Below, in pieces: positions 34,403 to 45,050 of a DNA stretch of 64,000 nt; the stretch's first letter is position 1; each line of letters starts with the position of its first letter. The notes beneath the pieces are model-generated. The model did not search any database. It was not told the origin of the DNA and saw only the letters and a program-made list of their open reading frames with translations. The stretch covers positions 1-64,000 of the forward strand of contig JAGFNK010000187.1 in NCBI GenBank assembly GCA_025769875.1. The letters run 5' to 3'. The position numbers and the translations under genes were made by a program. This stretch comes from Russula earlei (taxonomy: Eukaryota > Basidiomycota > Agaricomycetes > Russulales > Russulaceae).

Positions 34403-34922
34403 ATTCCCGACTGCGGGTGAGCTCGATCGCGAGCACACGAAGCTGAGTGAGGGATCCCCTCACTCGGGATATATACCCAGGACTGCTCTTAGCATCTCCA
34501 AGTAGAACTAGTTATTTACACTCAGTTCGTACCTAGTCTAGTCAATTGATGTAGACGCTGATTGGGTCGACTGACATTCCATCATTTGGATACCATTCGC
34601 TTACCTCCTGCCTACTTAAATGAGTAGATAGTTTACCCTTGCTCCTCAGTGATCGCTCACACGCGCGAGTCACTGAGGTGTGTGTTTCCACTTACTTATC
34701 GTTCCTTTCGTTCCATAAAGCTCATACTTGAATAGTACAGTCGTTACATTATTCAGGTAAATATATATCCACAGTGATCGCTCACGCGCGCGAGTCACTG
34801 AGTACAGTCGTTACATTATTCAGCGATTCCCACGTGTGCGAACGTGCAGGTCCTCTTCGACGCTGCATACACTCACGCATAACAACCCTTCCATACCCCA
34901 AATAGACTGTTTAGTTTCTACA
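34396..34922 (+). repeat. 3' LTR of copia B
   Basis: 527 bp, same ends and hairpins as the 5' LTR, followed by the GCAAA duplication and then the continuation of the 10.1-kb-like flank to about 34985. Confidence 0.95.
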
Positions 34923-34985
34923 GCAAAGCTTTGTGTTGTGAGCCACATCAATAGGTCCCATGAATGTTAGGCTCCTTTGTGGAGA

Positions 34986-35405
34986 ACTCATGGGTTAAGG
35001 TTCAAGTGTGAGGCCATTCCAACAAGTCCTGATGTGCAAGCATGCATGAGATACTAGGCAGTACAAAGCTCAGTTTACTGGGAAGTAACTGATTTATTGG
35101 GTATGTTTACCTAGGCAGTATGAAGCTATCTCGGTGTGAGTAGTGCTTTCAGGTCAGGTCACATTGACTGCAAAAAAACTGCTTGACTGAACCTGACCTG
35201 ACTGATCATGACTAAACTTTCAGTCAAGGTCAAACTGGTTTGTAGAATTTCTAGTCACAGTCACATCAACTTTCAAGTATGATAAAAACTGGTTATGACT
35301 GGTCATGACTGGTGTGCCTGGTGCCTGGTGTGCCTGGGATTTCTGTCTAGATTTCATGGGTTTGAAAATTATGGTCACAGCTTTAGGCAAGCTCTAGAGA
35401 ACCAG
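34986..35405. repeat. TGACTG/CAGTCA word-iterating segment, no gene
   Basis: 35140-35345 is built from repeated tgactg, gtcatgac, cagtca and ctggtgcctgg words in both orientations. The preceding part (34986-35140) is unremarkable. No coding frame is supported. Confidence 0.45.
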
Positions 35406-35830
35406 TGTGGTGTGTCTGGAGATGCACAAATGTGAAAGAGCAGGGTTGTTGGACCATTGAGTGGACATCAACAGAGGAACCAGAGGTGGGAGCAAGAAGC
35501 GGAGAGAGGAGCTGGTATCACACACTTGGTTGTTTGAAGTTCTTCATTCAAGCAGAGGCAGATGTCAAAGGAAAGGGGATCTTATTCTTCTCTCTCTTTA
35601 CTACAGAGTAGCTAAAGGTTTTATATACATGGGGGAAGTACAAAGAGTAGAAGATAATAAAGGAAATGGAATGGTGAAAGGGAATCAGAGGATCGGGACT
35701 GGGCAAGGTGGTTGAGGGTGTGGTGAGGAATGAATGATGCAAACAGATCTGCATGCACTTGGACAGACAATGTGGTTGGAACAGTCTACCCTTGAGCAGG
35801 TCCACACTAAAATTGCCTCCCTCCATGCAC
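35406..35830 (-). repeat. Diverged copy of the 4-bp-duplication LTR-like family
   Basis: Starts tgtggtgtgtctggagatgc, aligning with tgtagcgcatccagtgatgt at 12053 if CG has become TG. It then shares cacttggttgtttg..ttcttc and a minus-strand catgtatataaaa box near 35628. The right border is not clear, so the end is approximate. Confidence 0.4.
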
Positions 35831-35892
35831 AGACCAAGGAAGCATCTCAGGTGAAAGTGTTTGACTTTGACAAGTGGCTCACCAAAATGTGA
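35737..35892 (+). other. Short open frame, 51 codons, unrecognised
   Basis: ATG to TGA, with an amphipathic, helix-like product (EQSTLEQVHTKIASLHAQT, then KVFDFDKWLTKM). The composition looks protein-like rather than random. No family was recognised, and it may be a shard of a larger transposon gene. Confidence 0.2.
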
Positions 35893-36123
35893 GACAAGGA
35901 GCTGGCTTGTTAAGGCTCCAAAGTGCCTTAAATAAGATCAATGGTCACATCTATGAACACATCCTACCAATGCAGATATGCTTGAGTCAAGCAAGCAATA
36001 CTCATGGAGGGGAAGGAGTGTTAGATCCTTCTGGAGTATGGCAACAAGATGAGAGGGGCTCTGCAGATGGGGTAGGAGTCAACTGTTTGGGATTGGCAAA
36101 CTAAGTCAAGCTTAGGGCTCAAC
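35893..36123. other. Intergenic, nothing recognised
   Basis: Short stretch before the LTR of copia C. No frame or repeat is supported. Confidence 0.3.
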
Positions 36124-36556
36124 TGTTACAACTGGGGGCCTTATATAGCCCTACAGGGATAAGGTTTGTGCTGTTGCGCAGCATAGAGCGCAGCTAACAA
36201 TCCAAGCAACCCACCTTAGAGGTTGTGCTAATGCTCAAGTGATATTGGGGTGTAGAGCGATGTGTATACTCGTCTACATGTATGGTATTTATACCTCTAT
36301 GACCCAGGGCTGTTCCTAAGTCCGAAAGAGGTGACTACAGGTGTCCACTATATCGCGCACTCAGTGATGCGTGATGTGGAAATGTTCTAGACGCAGCATA
36401 AGGCTGCATCTTGTGATAGATAGCGTAGTATGCGTAACCCTATTGCCATAAGCGCATATACTAAAGTTCTGTCTAACATGTAACATCTACGAGCGGATCT
36501 TGAACCTTGTATGAAGGTCTTCACCTTCTTTGATCCGTTCAGGTTCCGGTTCAACA
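36124..36556 (-). repeat. 3' LTR of copia C
   Basis: 433 bp, TGTTACAA..GGTTCAACA on the plus strand, reading TGTTGAACC to TTGTAACA on the minus strand. The purine tract agcaagggggag lies directly upstream on the minus strand (36557-36568), which supports the border next to pol. No partner LTR is present. Confidence 0.75.
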
Positions 36557-36605
36557 CTCCCCCTTGCTAAGTGCATCGGTAGATGCCATGAGCATTTTCC
36601 CACAT

Positions 36606-37590
36606 TCAGGGGTAGAACATTAGTCCTAGTTGCTCCCTGAATTTGAGGAACTTGACACGACCAAGGTTTTTGGTGAACATGTCGGCTGGGTTATTAGCCC
36701 CTTCAATAAAGAATAGCTCCACCTGTTTATTTTGTACAACTTCACGAATGAAGTGATAGCGCAAATTGATGTGTTTGATGTGCTTTTCTTGCACAGGGTT
36801 GGAGGCTAAGAATATTGAGCCTTGGTTATCACCAAACAGTGGAATAGGAGCAAGATTAATGCCAAGTTCTGTTAGTAAGGATTTAATCCAAACTAACTGT
36901 CTGCTCGTGTCAGAGAGCGACATGTACTCAGCTTCAGTGGAGGAGAGCATGACTGTTTTCTGCGCTCGTGAGTTCCACAAAAATATTGCTCCAGCCAGGT
37001 TCACCATATAGCCTGTAGTGGACTTCCGATTAGTCAGATCAGAAGCCCAGTCAGAGTCTGCATATGCCATCAAGCCGCCATTTGATGGTCCATCATAGAC
37101 CAAGGCATAATTGGCAGTTCCCAAGAGGTATCGGCAAATATAGAATGCACGATTTAAATGGTCCTCTGAGGGATTGGCAGCATGTTGCGACAACTTAGTG
37201 ACTGCAAAGGCTATGTCTGGACGCGTTCCAAGCATTATGTATAGGAGGGATCCTATAACTTGCTGGAATTTTGACCGCAAGGCTGGGTCAGCAGCAGAAG
37301 TGTTGGGAGAGGGGTGATAGCCCTCTGGTAGCAGAGTAGGAGCAGGGTTTGTGTTAAGCAAGTTGAAACTCTGCAGCACTTTCCTGAGATACTCAGTCTG
37401 GTCCAGATGTATTTGGCCAGACTTGCGTATGATGCGCATGCATAGAAATTCTTGGGCATCGCCCAGATCTCGACATTCCCAGAGCTTCATAAAGCACTCC
37501 TTTGTTTTATTTATTTGTTTTTTGTCTGCTCCAAAGAAGAGCACATCATCAACATAGATGAACTGGAAGATGCAAGCATGTTCGGAAGAT
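36606..37590 (-). pseudogene. copia C pol fragment (RT C-terminus and RNase H)
   Basis: Open on the minus strand from the catalytic FIYVDDVLFFGADK near 37555 to LGLMFYP at 36606. RT thumb region: LLYIMLGTRPDIAFAV. RNase H: YADSDWASDLTNRKST, MLSSTEAEYMSLSD, FGDNQGSIFLA and the HINLRYHFIRE block. No internal stop is seen over about 320 codons, so this part is younger or better preserved than element A. It lacks all upstream domains. Confidence 0.85.
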
Positions 37591-37599
37591 GTGCAGAGG

Positions 37600-39892
37600 G
37601 ATGGAGATTCTGATCTGGAAATGATGATAGGATCTCATTGCCATCTACTCTTGATTGCTCCTCAGGGTGCATTACTTCATTGTCCTTCTGAGAGCAAGTC
37701 GATTTGTTAAATAGTCCAGAATACCTTGAGTTGATCTGAAGATCGGGGGAAATATTAAAGTGATCTGTGATCTGAGATAACAGTTCCAAGTTGGTGCCCT
37801 TATCGGATATGTTGAGAGCTTTTGCGAGCGCATGGAGGTCATCCTTCTTATAGGATGACAGCTGGCCAATGAACACTCTATTATGGGCTTGATCTTCCAG
37901 ATGACGCTCATGTTCTGCATTTTGGGCTTGTTTCTCTTTGGTGGCCATTTCCTTTTGTAGCTGCTCCTCATCCTCTTGATCAAATTTAGATCAGAGGTCC
38001 CTAGTTGTGACAAAGTGTGCTTTGATCTTCTTAGATCCGCGCTCTTTTGATTTCTGACTATTTTCAAGTTGTTCCTTGACCATATCAAGCTCTTTGTGAA
38101 TTGAGGTGCAATGGGCATTGGCTGAGAGAATTTCACTAAGGGCCTGACCCAGAGCTTCCTGAGTGGCAAGGAGCTGCTGCTGGACAGAGCACAGCTCTGA
38201 TAAGCGTTCATCTGGGGAGAGCACAAGATCCTCTTCAAGCGAGATGATTTGTGGATGTCTTGATGCGATAAGATTGCGATGTGCCATTTTGGAGCGTGTC
38301 CTGTTGACTGCTTTGGATTCCAAATCTGCCAGGGCACACATAAATCCCGACAATGGCTTGGCTGCAACATCAGTTTGATTGGATTCCAGATGCACTTGAT
38401 CTGCATTGGGATCAGGATCAGAACCCAGATCAAGACTGGGATCAGGGCTGGAAGATCTGGAACTGGCATCAGATTGTGATGGGACCCAGTCATTGTCGGA
38501 CAGATCAATGGGATCTGATGATGGGACATATGTTGGAAACAAATCAGGGAGATGTGTGATCGTTGATGAGGCTTGGCTTGGTGCAAAATCCTCAGGACCA
38601 AAGACAGAACGGTTGACTGGATAGAGACCAGCCTTCTTGAAGGCGCTCTTGATTAACCTTTCAGTGAATACCTCCCGCGTAGCATGAATATACATCAGGA
38701 TCACTGAATGGCGATCGATCTGGATGCCCTTGATCACGCTTGCACTGCAGATCTCCTGCCATTTACGATCAACTGAGGTGAGGATAAGGACATCAAGGGG
38801 CTGAGTCCTATGTGTTGTCTTTGATGGAAAGCACAGTGTGCGGATCTCGATGTCTTGATCATTGAGAAACTTGTAGATTATGTGCTTAGCATCTATGTGT
38901 TCATGTGTGCTATGTCCATCCACAACAAGGACGATCGGCTTTGTGCAATCCACGACGTGTGCTGCTGCAAAGGGGATAAAGACCTCCTGGAGCCACTGTT
39001 GATAGTTCTCTGCATTGGTCCATCCAGCATCTGAGAAATAGAGGCTTGAGTAGTTATCTAATCAGCAATCACAAGAGGCAGATCCGATGCGGAGTGCGCA
39101 CCTTCCCCACTCCTCATTGTTTAGATTGCACAGATCCGGGGTAGAGCCTGATTGAAGACAGAATGATGGCGGAACAACTGCCCCAGCAGCTGAGACACAT
39201 TCTAGGATAGTTACCAGCTCAAGATTATCACTCTTCATGATGAGTTTGGTGCGCTGCAATCTCGGAAAGCAGTACTTCCTTCCAGTACTCTTCTGACCCC
39301 CACCCATCTGGATACCCTTCTCATCCATGTTCCAGATGTGTTCGGGAGGAATCCCATCAAACTCTGCATGGAGGTTATCTAACTGATCAAAGTAATGATT
39401 TATGACCACAGGATTGAAGTGCTTTGCGCATTTGGGGTCAAGCTTTGAGGGCTTTGCCAGAGATAGATCTGGATGTCTTGCCAAGAACTTCCTGAGCCAT
39501 GTTTTCCCAACTGTCTTGCCAGAGATGACAGTTGCGTGCATCTGAATGTCTGCTTTGGATAATGGAATCCCCATTGAACCACGCTGAGCTGCCCATTGTG
39601 CAAGCACTTTCTCCTGATCTGGAGCAAGCTTTTGTCTTTTGGCAGCACTAACACTCAGGGTTTGATGGCAACCTTTGGCCTGATCTGTAAGCATTGACAA
39701 TGCAATCTACAGCACTTGTTTGATGAGGCAGAATGGGTAGATCTTAGATTCACTCACTCCCGATGCTCTGGTGGCCGATCGGAATGAAACATATCTACCA
39801 GCACTGAGATCGTCTATAATCTCTTGGATTTGGCCCTCATGCCTTGTTTTATTGTCTTGTTGGTATGCAGACCTCTTTCTCTGAGCAGGCAT
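37600..39892 (-). pseudogene. pogo/Fot1-like transposase (Tc1/mariner superfamily) with SAP-like tail
   Basis: Predicted DDE transposase. ATG at 39892 (MPAQRKRSAYQQ) opens a pipsqueak-type helix-turn-helix (IIDDLSAGRYVSFRSATRASGV). A probable intron of about 75 nt (gtga.. to cttacag, about 39766-39690) follows. Next come a CENP-B-type HTH (VLAQWAAQRG..IPLSKADIQMHA..WLRKFLARHPDL) and the DDE core (IWNMDEKGIQMG near 39320; VLVVDGHSTHEH near 38925; SKTTHRTQPLDV). The long C-terminus has a Gln/Glu-rich coiled coil (38250-38020) and a SAP-like motif, YKKDDLHALAKALNI (37855-37815). In-frame TGAs sit near 39060 and 37990; the second is TGA where CGA would restore Arg. The 3' end runs into copia C sequence. 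Confidence 0.82.
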
Positions 39893-40692
39893 ATGGTAAT
39901 AAACAAAATGACATGACGCGACGTGACGTGATACACTAAATTCTGTGTGCACTAGGCCTCCGGAGTGCTAGAGCCATCGTGCATGATAAGATTAACTGCT
40001 AATTACCCTTTTTGGCCTAATTGACCATTGAGTGGCATGCGACTCATGACCAACTAAGAGCTCCAACTCAGACTAAGAGCTCTGACAAGGCATCAGCCAG
40101 CAAGCATGACAAACAGCCATTTTTAGATTTTGAAACACAACATGATTTTCATCAAAAAAAATTATTGTGTATGTAGATAAAAGGTACTATATACAGTATG
40201 CAAAGTATTGTAGTGGTTGAGTAAGAGCTACATGAGAAATTGATGGTGTCCGAAGATGGGCGCTGTCCGAAGATGGGCGCAGGGATAGTAATGCTCAGTG
40301 TACTGTGACAACTCTTCTTTCCATTGTCTGGACTGAGCAGTGATGTCTGGGTGGTAGACGCTTCAACTGTTGGACTAGTGGTGGGGAATGGGGTAACCTC
40401 TAATGTTGATGGGTGATGGGAGGTTGACCCTGAGATCTTTGAGATGGCTAGTTTGCTGCCAAGCTTTCTGGACACAGGCAGCTTTGGAAGGAGACAGTGC
40501 AGCCTCTGCTGAGAAAGGAGCACCAAAGATCTTGCTAAGGCCCATGAGTGGCACTTGCATCAAGGTGGATATAAAGATAAAAAGATGAGGTACACATATC
40601 CACAACTGATGAAAGAAGATGGCAGTGGGAGCCAATTTGAGCCATCCCAATTGGGCCATTTCTACTTTTGGATCTACTTTCCATTTTGAGAA
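39893..40692. other. Intergenic, no supported gene
   Basis: Includes the likely 5' non-coding end of the pogo-like element (aggcctccggagtgctagagcc near 39954), though no matching inverted terminus was found at the other side. The minus-strand frames at 40150-40660 lack domains. The tandem 14-mer tgtccgaagatggg occurs twice at 40247-40275. Confidence 0.35.
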
Positions 40693-41100
40693 TCACAATG
40701 GGCAGGAAGGGATAAGTCAACTGTGCTTATAGTCAACTCAATGGACAATAAAAGTAAAATATTTCAAGTGCTGAGTAGGCTCTGTTGCAGCCACAAATTA
40801 TATTACATAAGTAATGACTTTAGTTGAGCATGAAGAATGTGACAAAAAAGGTTAAATAAGGACAGTCTACTCATTCTGGCACGACTTTCAGCCAGGCTAG
40901 AGTAAATGTTGTGCCAGAATGAGTAGACTGTCCTTATTTAACCTTTTTTGTCACATTCTTCGTGCTCAACTAAAGTCATTACTTATGTAATATAATTTGT
41001 GGCTGCAACAGAGCCTACTCAGCACTTGAAATATTTTACTTTTATTGTCCACTGAGTTGACTATAAGCAGAGTTGACTTATCCCTTCCTGCCCATTGTGA
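40693..41100. mobile_element. Foldback/MITE-like palindrome (190 bp arms, 28 bp loop)
   Basis: Left arm 40693-40882 and right arm 40911-41100 are near-perfect reverse complements; the loop is 40883-40910. Arm ends are tcacaatgggcagg and cctgcccattgtga, and inner ends are cattctggcac and gtgccagaatg. No coding potential and no clear target duplication. A single-arm relative lies at 45473-45903. Confidence 0.85.
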
Positions 41101-41719
41101 ATGCTCTTGTTGAGGATGGCAATGTTGGCTCAGGAGCCAAGGAGCAAGGTAGATTCCAGGAATAGGCAGAGTGGCAGACAACTCTCCAAATTGAGCAACC
41201 ATATCCAAATCTGGCACGTCAGAACCAGAACTCCAAATTGGGCACTTCAAAATGGCTCGAAACGGCTCGCACTGTTTTGAGCGGTTTCGAGCTGCGAGCC
41301 GTTGAACGGCTTACCTCTGCACAGAAACGTCTCCGGCTCGGCTCGAAATGGTTTCGAGCCAAGCCGGCGACAGCACTAGGTAGAGTAACTACCACTACAT
41401 ATATAGGGAAACGACTGACACCCACACTTAAGGCAATGGACAGGCAGGGGTCTTGTTCAAACCTTCCGCCGCAACATCTCCTTATACAGACTCCATCTGA
41501 TAGTCTTTAACCTTGAACATAAAGACTGTCCTACGTAGATACCTACGATAGTCAATAATCTCCCACAATTGATGAGTGAGTAATTGAGACGGATATGGAA
41601 CGGTGTGTGGCACGGGCTGGCGCTGCACACCAAAACGGCAGCGCTCGCCTCATTTCTCCTAATCAGCTCTAGCACCCCTTAATCACCGATTCACAACCTC
41701 TTTCATTGCGCACCATCCA
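41101..41719. other. Intergenic with CG-rich word-iterating block
   Basis: 41238-41372 repeats ggctcg, cgagcc, cgaaacgg and ggtttcgag in both orientations. It looks like a CpG-retaining version of the words at 10.6, 18.7 and 20.6 kb. The rest is ordinary 3' flank of the kinase gene. Confidence 0.45.
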
Positions 41720-44123
41720 TCAATCAATCTCGATTTCATCCGTGTCCTGTAGTAAGCACAACAATAAGAACAGACAGAAATTCATAGATCCACGTACACA
41801 ACCCACCGGGATAACACGGGATTGTGCATCCAACGACTGCACATCGCTAACTGACAATGCGTGAGAATCCTGCGTCTCCTGCACTTTACGGAAGGTTTTA
41901 TCAACCCGACAGTGCATGAATTCTTTGCCACGATTGTCGATGATGAAGTTGAGTATTAAGCGCTGAAACGCTTCGGTAATGTAGTATAGGTCCTTTCGAG
42001 GATCTGGCGCAGCAAGCCAATGGCTGTCAATAACAAGGACGGCAGCGAGACGTGTGATCAAAGGTTCCAAGGGTTTGTAGAGCGAATGGATGAGGTTGGT
42101 TGGTAAGGGCCGTGGGAATGCAATGTTTCGGATGAGGCGGTTTCTGCTGTCGTGGTCTCCAATCAGTTGGCTCCAGAATTCTGCGCCAATCATTTCCTTG
42201 CCACCCTTCTCAGGCTGCACGACCATAGCCCAGTAAAGAAGGAGCCAAAAGACGGACTCCGCATCATGGTTGAGCTCGTGGCTGAACTCGTCGCGTGATT
42301 TTTTAACATCAATGCATCTGAGATCTGGATCGAAGTGTTGTTTTTCAATTAAGCTCGAGAATTTCTCAACTCGATCCGGGTGGGCCGTAGCATAGGGAGA
42401 ACAACTGTGGGGAATCCCAGGAACTCGGGCGAGAGTGGGTGGCACAGGTGCGCCCCGTTCAACAGCCCGAGCAATAAAAATAGGTGTTCCCTGGTAAAAA
42501 TGAGTAGGGCGCCTAACGGATAGGATCACGACGCAACTCACCGTTCGGTCAATTCGCGTCTTGTCACCATTCTCAGGTCCTAAGTGCTCCGCAAGGTTGA
42601 AGTCAACAAGGAGCATTGATGTTTTCGAGGGATCGTTGCTACATCAAATCTTTGATATCAACCATCCTATTTCTTCGATATACACATACCTCTCGCCTAG
42701 GAGATACTTAACGAAGCAGAGGTCTTGAGGAAGAGGCACGGTCTTCGGCGGCGAAGAGCGGTCCGACGAATTCTCGACATACAACACGTTTCCTGAGCTG
42801 ATGTCGCGATAAAGGACCTCGCGGTGGAGCCGCAAATACCGCAATACTGGCAAAAATGTCAGCAGATCGCGACGCAACAGAGATTTAAAGACCTTCTAGA
42901 ACGTCGAACAACGTCTCCAACACTTGAGACAGTGTAGGGATACTCGTGAAAGGGGATCCACTCTCTCCAAGACCCAAGCGGTGCTTCCACCTTACTTTCA
43001 ACAGATGTTCCCCAATTGGTATTGTTTCACCATATGTGGCTACCACCACGCCAGGCACCTGCGTCGATTTATGAACATGCTCTTGGAGAATTTTTAGTTC
43101 TTTAAAACGTCTTCCAACTCGGCAAAGCTGGTCTTTGAGTATGCTAAGATTCTTGTCTCCAAGTTTGAAGCGTGGATGGGAGAGAACATGTGTACGAGTT
43201 GCGAATGGATTTCTGGCATATATGGGATAAAAACCGGACACTACTCTTTTTTCCCTTTCCGATATGCGTATGTTTATCGTATACTTGGCCGTGGTTTCTT
43301 TATCGAACTCGATGTTGATATACGATGAATCTGCGAAGTGGCCAGGCTGGTAGAGGCGATATATGAACGCACATAATAACTGGTCGAAGCGCTCGTGATC
43401 CCATTGGACATGAAATTCCCGTATACCTTCCCCGCCAATCCCAAAAAAGAATGTGAGGCCCTTTTCGGACGAAAGCAGGCCTTGGGCGACGTAGAGATCG
43501 GGTCTAGCTAAAAGCAGGTAGTGGAGATATGAAATCGCCTGTCCCCTCTGGATGTTTGGGGGCTTTCCCCTAGATGCCGTCTCCCCGGCAAGTTGAATAA
43601 ACGGCCAGCGCACGACATCATCCTTCCAGTTGTTCTGAAAGGCAGCCGTGATGTTGGGCTTGCACTTTGTGTCCGTAACGTGTCCAGGTGGTGATTTGTT
43701 TCCCGTGTCCCGGAACTCAAGGGTATTGCCCTGTGAAAAATCTAAAGTGGAAATCATATGTCGGCAAGAAAGCCAAGTAAGTACAGAAACAGGTAGGTGC
43801 TCACACTCGTCCTTTATAATTTGGGCCGCCGTATTAGCCAATTCAAGAAAAGATTCCTGTTTTCTCAAGTTTTCGCCAAGAACAACTTCGGGGAGTTGGT
43901 CTTTTAATTTCAAAAAGTCGAGGAACCCTGACTCGTCAAAAGGTCTCAGCATAAAGCGCTCATCGTGACCAACTTTCTGGTATTGCTCGCGGTTTTCGGG
44001 AAGAAAATACTTGTACACTTTGCCGACCGGAGACGACTTGGTAGGTTTGACGGGAGGGACCTGGCCACGAGGAGGTGTATTTGGGCCTGAATGGCCGGAA
44101 TCAGGAGAAGTCGCAAATGACAT
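41720..44123 (-). CDS. FunK1-type fungal protein kinase (five exons, intact)
   Basis: Predicted serine/threonine-type kinase of the fungal FunK1 family. Exons: 44123-42893, 42846-42690, 42638-42542, 42490-41807 and 41746-41720; total 2,196 nt, 731 aa. All introns are GT..AG (for example gtatgt..gatgtag, gtgagt..taccag). The N-terminal half is the family's all-helical/beta region without named motifs. The catalytic loop is YRDISSGNVLY (exon 2), with Tyr where HRD kinases have His. The metal-binding motif is VDFN rather than DFG (exon 3), then RTGTPIFIARAV joined exactly across an intron. The family's HDAESVFWLLLYWAM block lies in exon 4. The ATG is 34 bp from a LINE-like insertion at 44158. 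The upstream in-frame TTG at 44126 is not used. Confidence 0.9.
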
Positions 44124-44143
44124 CAATGCAGAGCGAATGAAAG

Positions 44144-44157
44144 GAGTAAAATGTCAC
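44144..44157. repeat. Target duplication, left copy
   Basis: gagtaaaatgtcac, identical to 45037-45050. The 14-bp length fits target-primed reverse transcription by a LINE machinery. Confidence 0.9.
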
Positions 44158-45036
44158 CGGGGGCTCCTTGAACCGCGACCACCACCAGGTCCGGATTTTC
44201 CCACGGCAAAGCCGGGGCAAGGATAGGCAGTGAGGATGACAGTGAGCTCTGCAAGGCCAGAGCCACCTGTCCGAGCCTTCGTAAAACTACGACCCCCTCA
44301 CCAACTAAACCACCATCCACCAGGCCGACTGGCCAAACCAATACATAACACAATCACTATGTACGCTAGCGTAATCTGCAATAGAGAAACCCTCCCACAT
44401 AAGCACACAACCCACTCCATACAAAACCAACTCCCCAACAACGAACAGACTACACCGACACTGACACTCGCTGTGAACACCCTACCCAACCCCCCTCTCC
44501 CCTCCTCCCAACCGCCAACTGCCACCACCAGCTCCATGCCACTACAACCACGTGGTAACCACACGTGTCCCCACCCATATGACCATTATGCCTTTCATCA
44601 GCGGAACCAAAAGTCCTTTGACAAGGCCGAACCCACACCATACGTGAAATGAACACCAGGTGGGAGAAGTCCATAAACAAACGACTAACAAATGACAAAA
44701 TAACTGCGTTAACAATAACTCGAGACAAAAACTTCAGAAAACTAGTTGAAAACACCTAGGAAGGGGTCCTACTAAAACAAATGGATCTCCCCCCTGACTG
44801 GCTCCAAAATCGTGAGGTTTTAGTGGGTAGGAGGCTAACCTAGGTACCTGAGTCCCACACTGGCCTACCAGACCGTGCGTAAATGCATTTCCCCTCACAC
44901 CCGGTCCCCGCACCGGCTTCAGCGCGTTAGATAGGGCTGATCCTTTTTCTCCCACTATCTAACACTTATTCACTGTAATTAATTGCTAATTACTGAGAAT
45001 AAAACGCTCTCCAAAAAAAAAAAAAAAAAAAAAAAA
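44158..45036 (+). mobile_element. Short LINE-like retroposon with poly(A) tail
   Basis: 879 bp ending in 24 A residues (45013-45036) and flanked by an exact 14-bp duplication. It contains a plus frame of about 140 codons (44230-44652) rich in Pro, Thr and His (HTTHSIQNQLPNNEQTTP), without RT or endonuclease motifs. It therefore looks like a short or internally deleted non-autonomous copy mobilised by a LINE. I cannot assign the clade. It lies 34 bp from the kinase start codon. Confidence 0.85.
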
Positions 45037-45050
45037 GAGTAAAATGTCAC

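Larger units (their letters stand above)
29401..34922 (+). mobile_element. Ty1/copia LTR retrotransposon B, nearly intact
   Basis: Two 527-bp LTRs (29401-29927 and 34396-34922, TGTTGT..TCTACA) surround one gag-pol frame with three lesions. GCAAA flanks both ends (29396-29400 and 34923-34927). The paralogous segment at 10136-10140 shows the unoccupied site with a single GCAAA. The LTRs differ at 11 positions with no indels, all transitions in CpG/TpG/CpA context. The purine tract gcgagggggag precedes the 3' LTR. Confidence 0.95.
36124..37600 (-). mobile_element. Ty1/copia retrotransposon C, 5'-truncated
   Basis: Contains a 3' LTR (36124-36556, minus) and the end of pol, but no gag, protease, integrase, 5' LTR or matching second LTR. 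Immediately beyond the RT catalytic box the sequence changes into the C-terminal region of a pogo-like transposase, so the element was cut near 37560-37650. Confidence 0.75.

Noticed and set aside
39954..40000. Terminal inverted repeat pair for the pogo-like element
   Set aside because: A candidate right end was seen (aggcctccggagtgctagagcc), but its reverse complement was not found near 37.5-37.7 kb, so no element ends are claimed.
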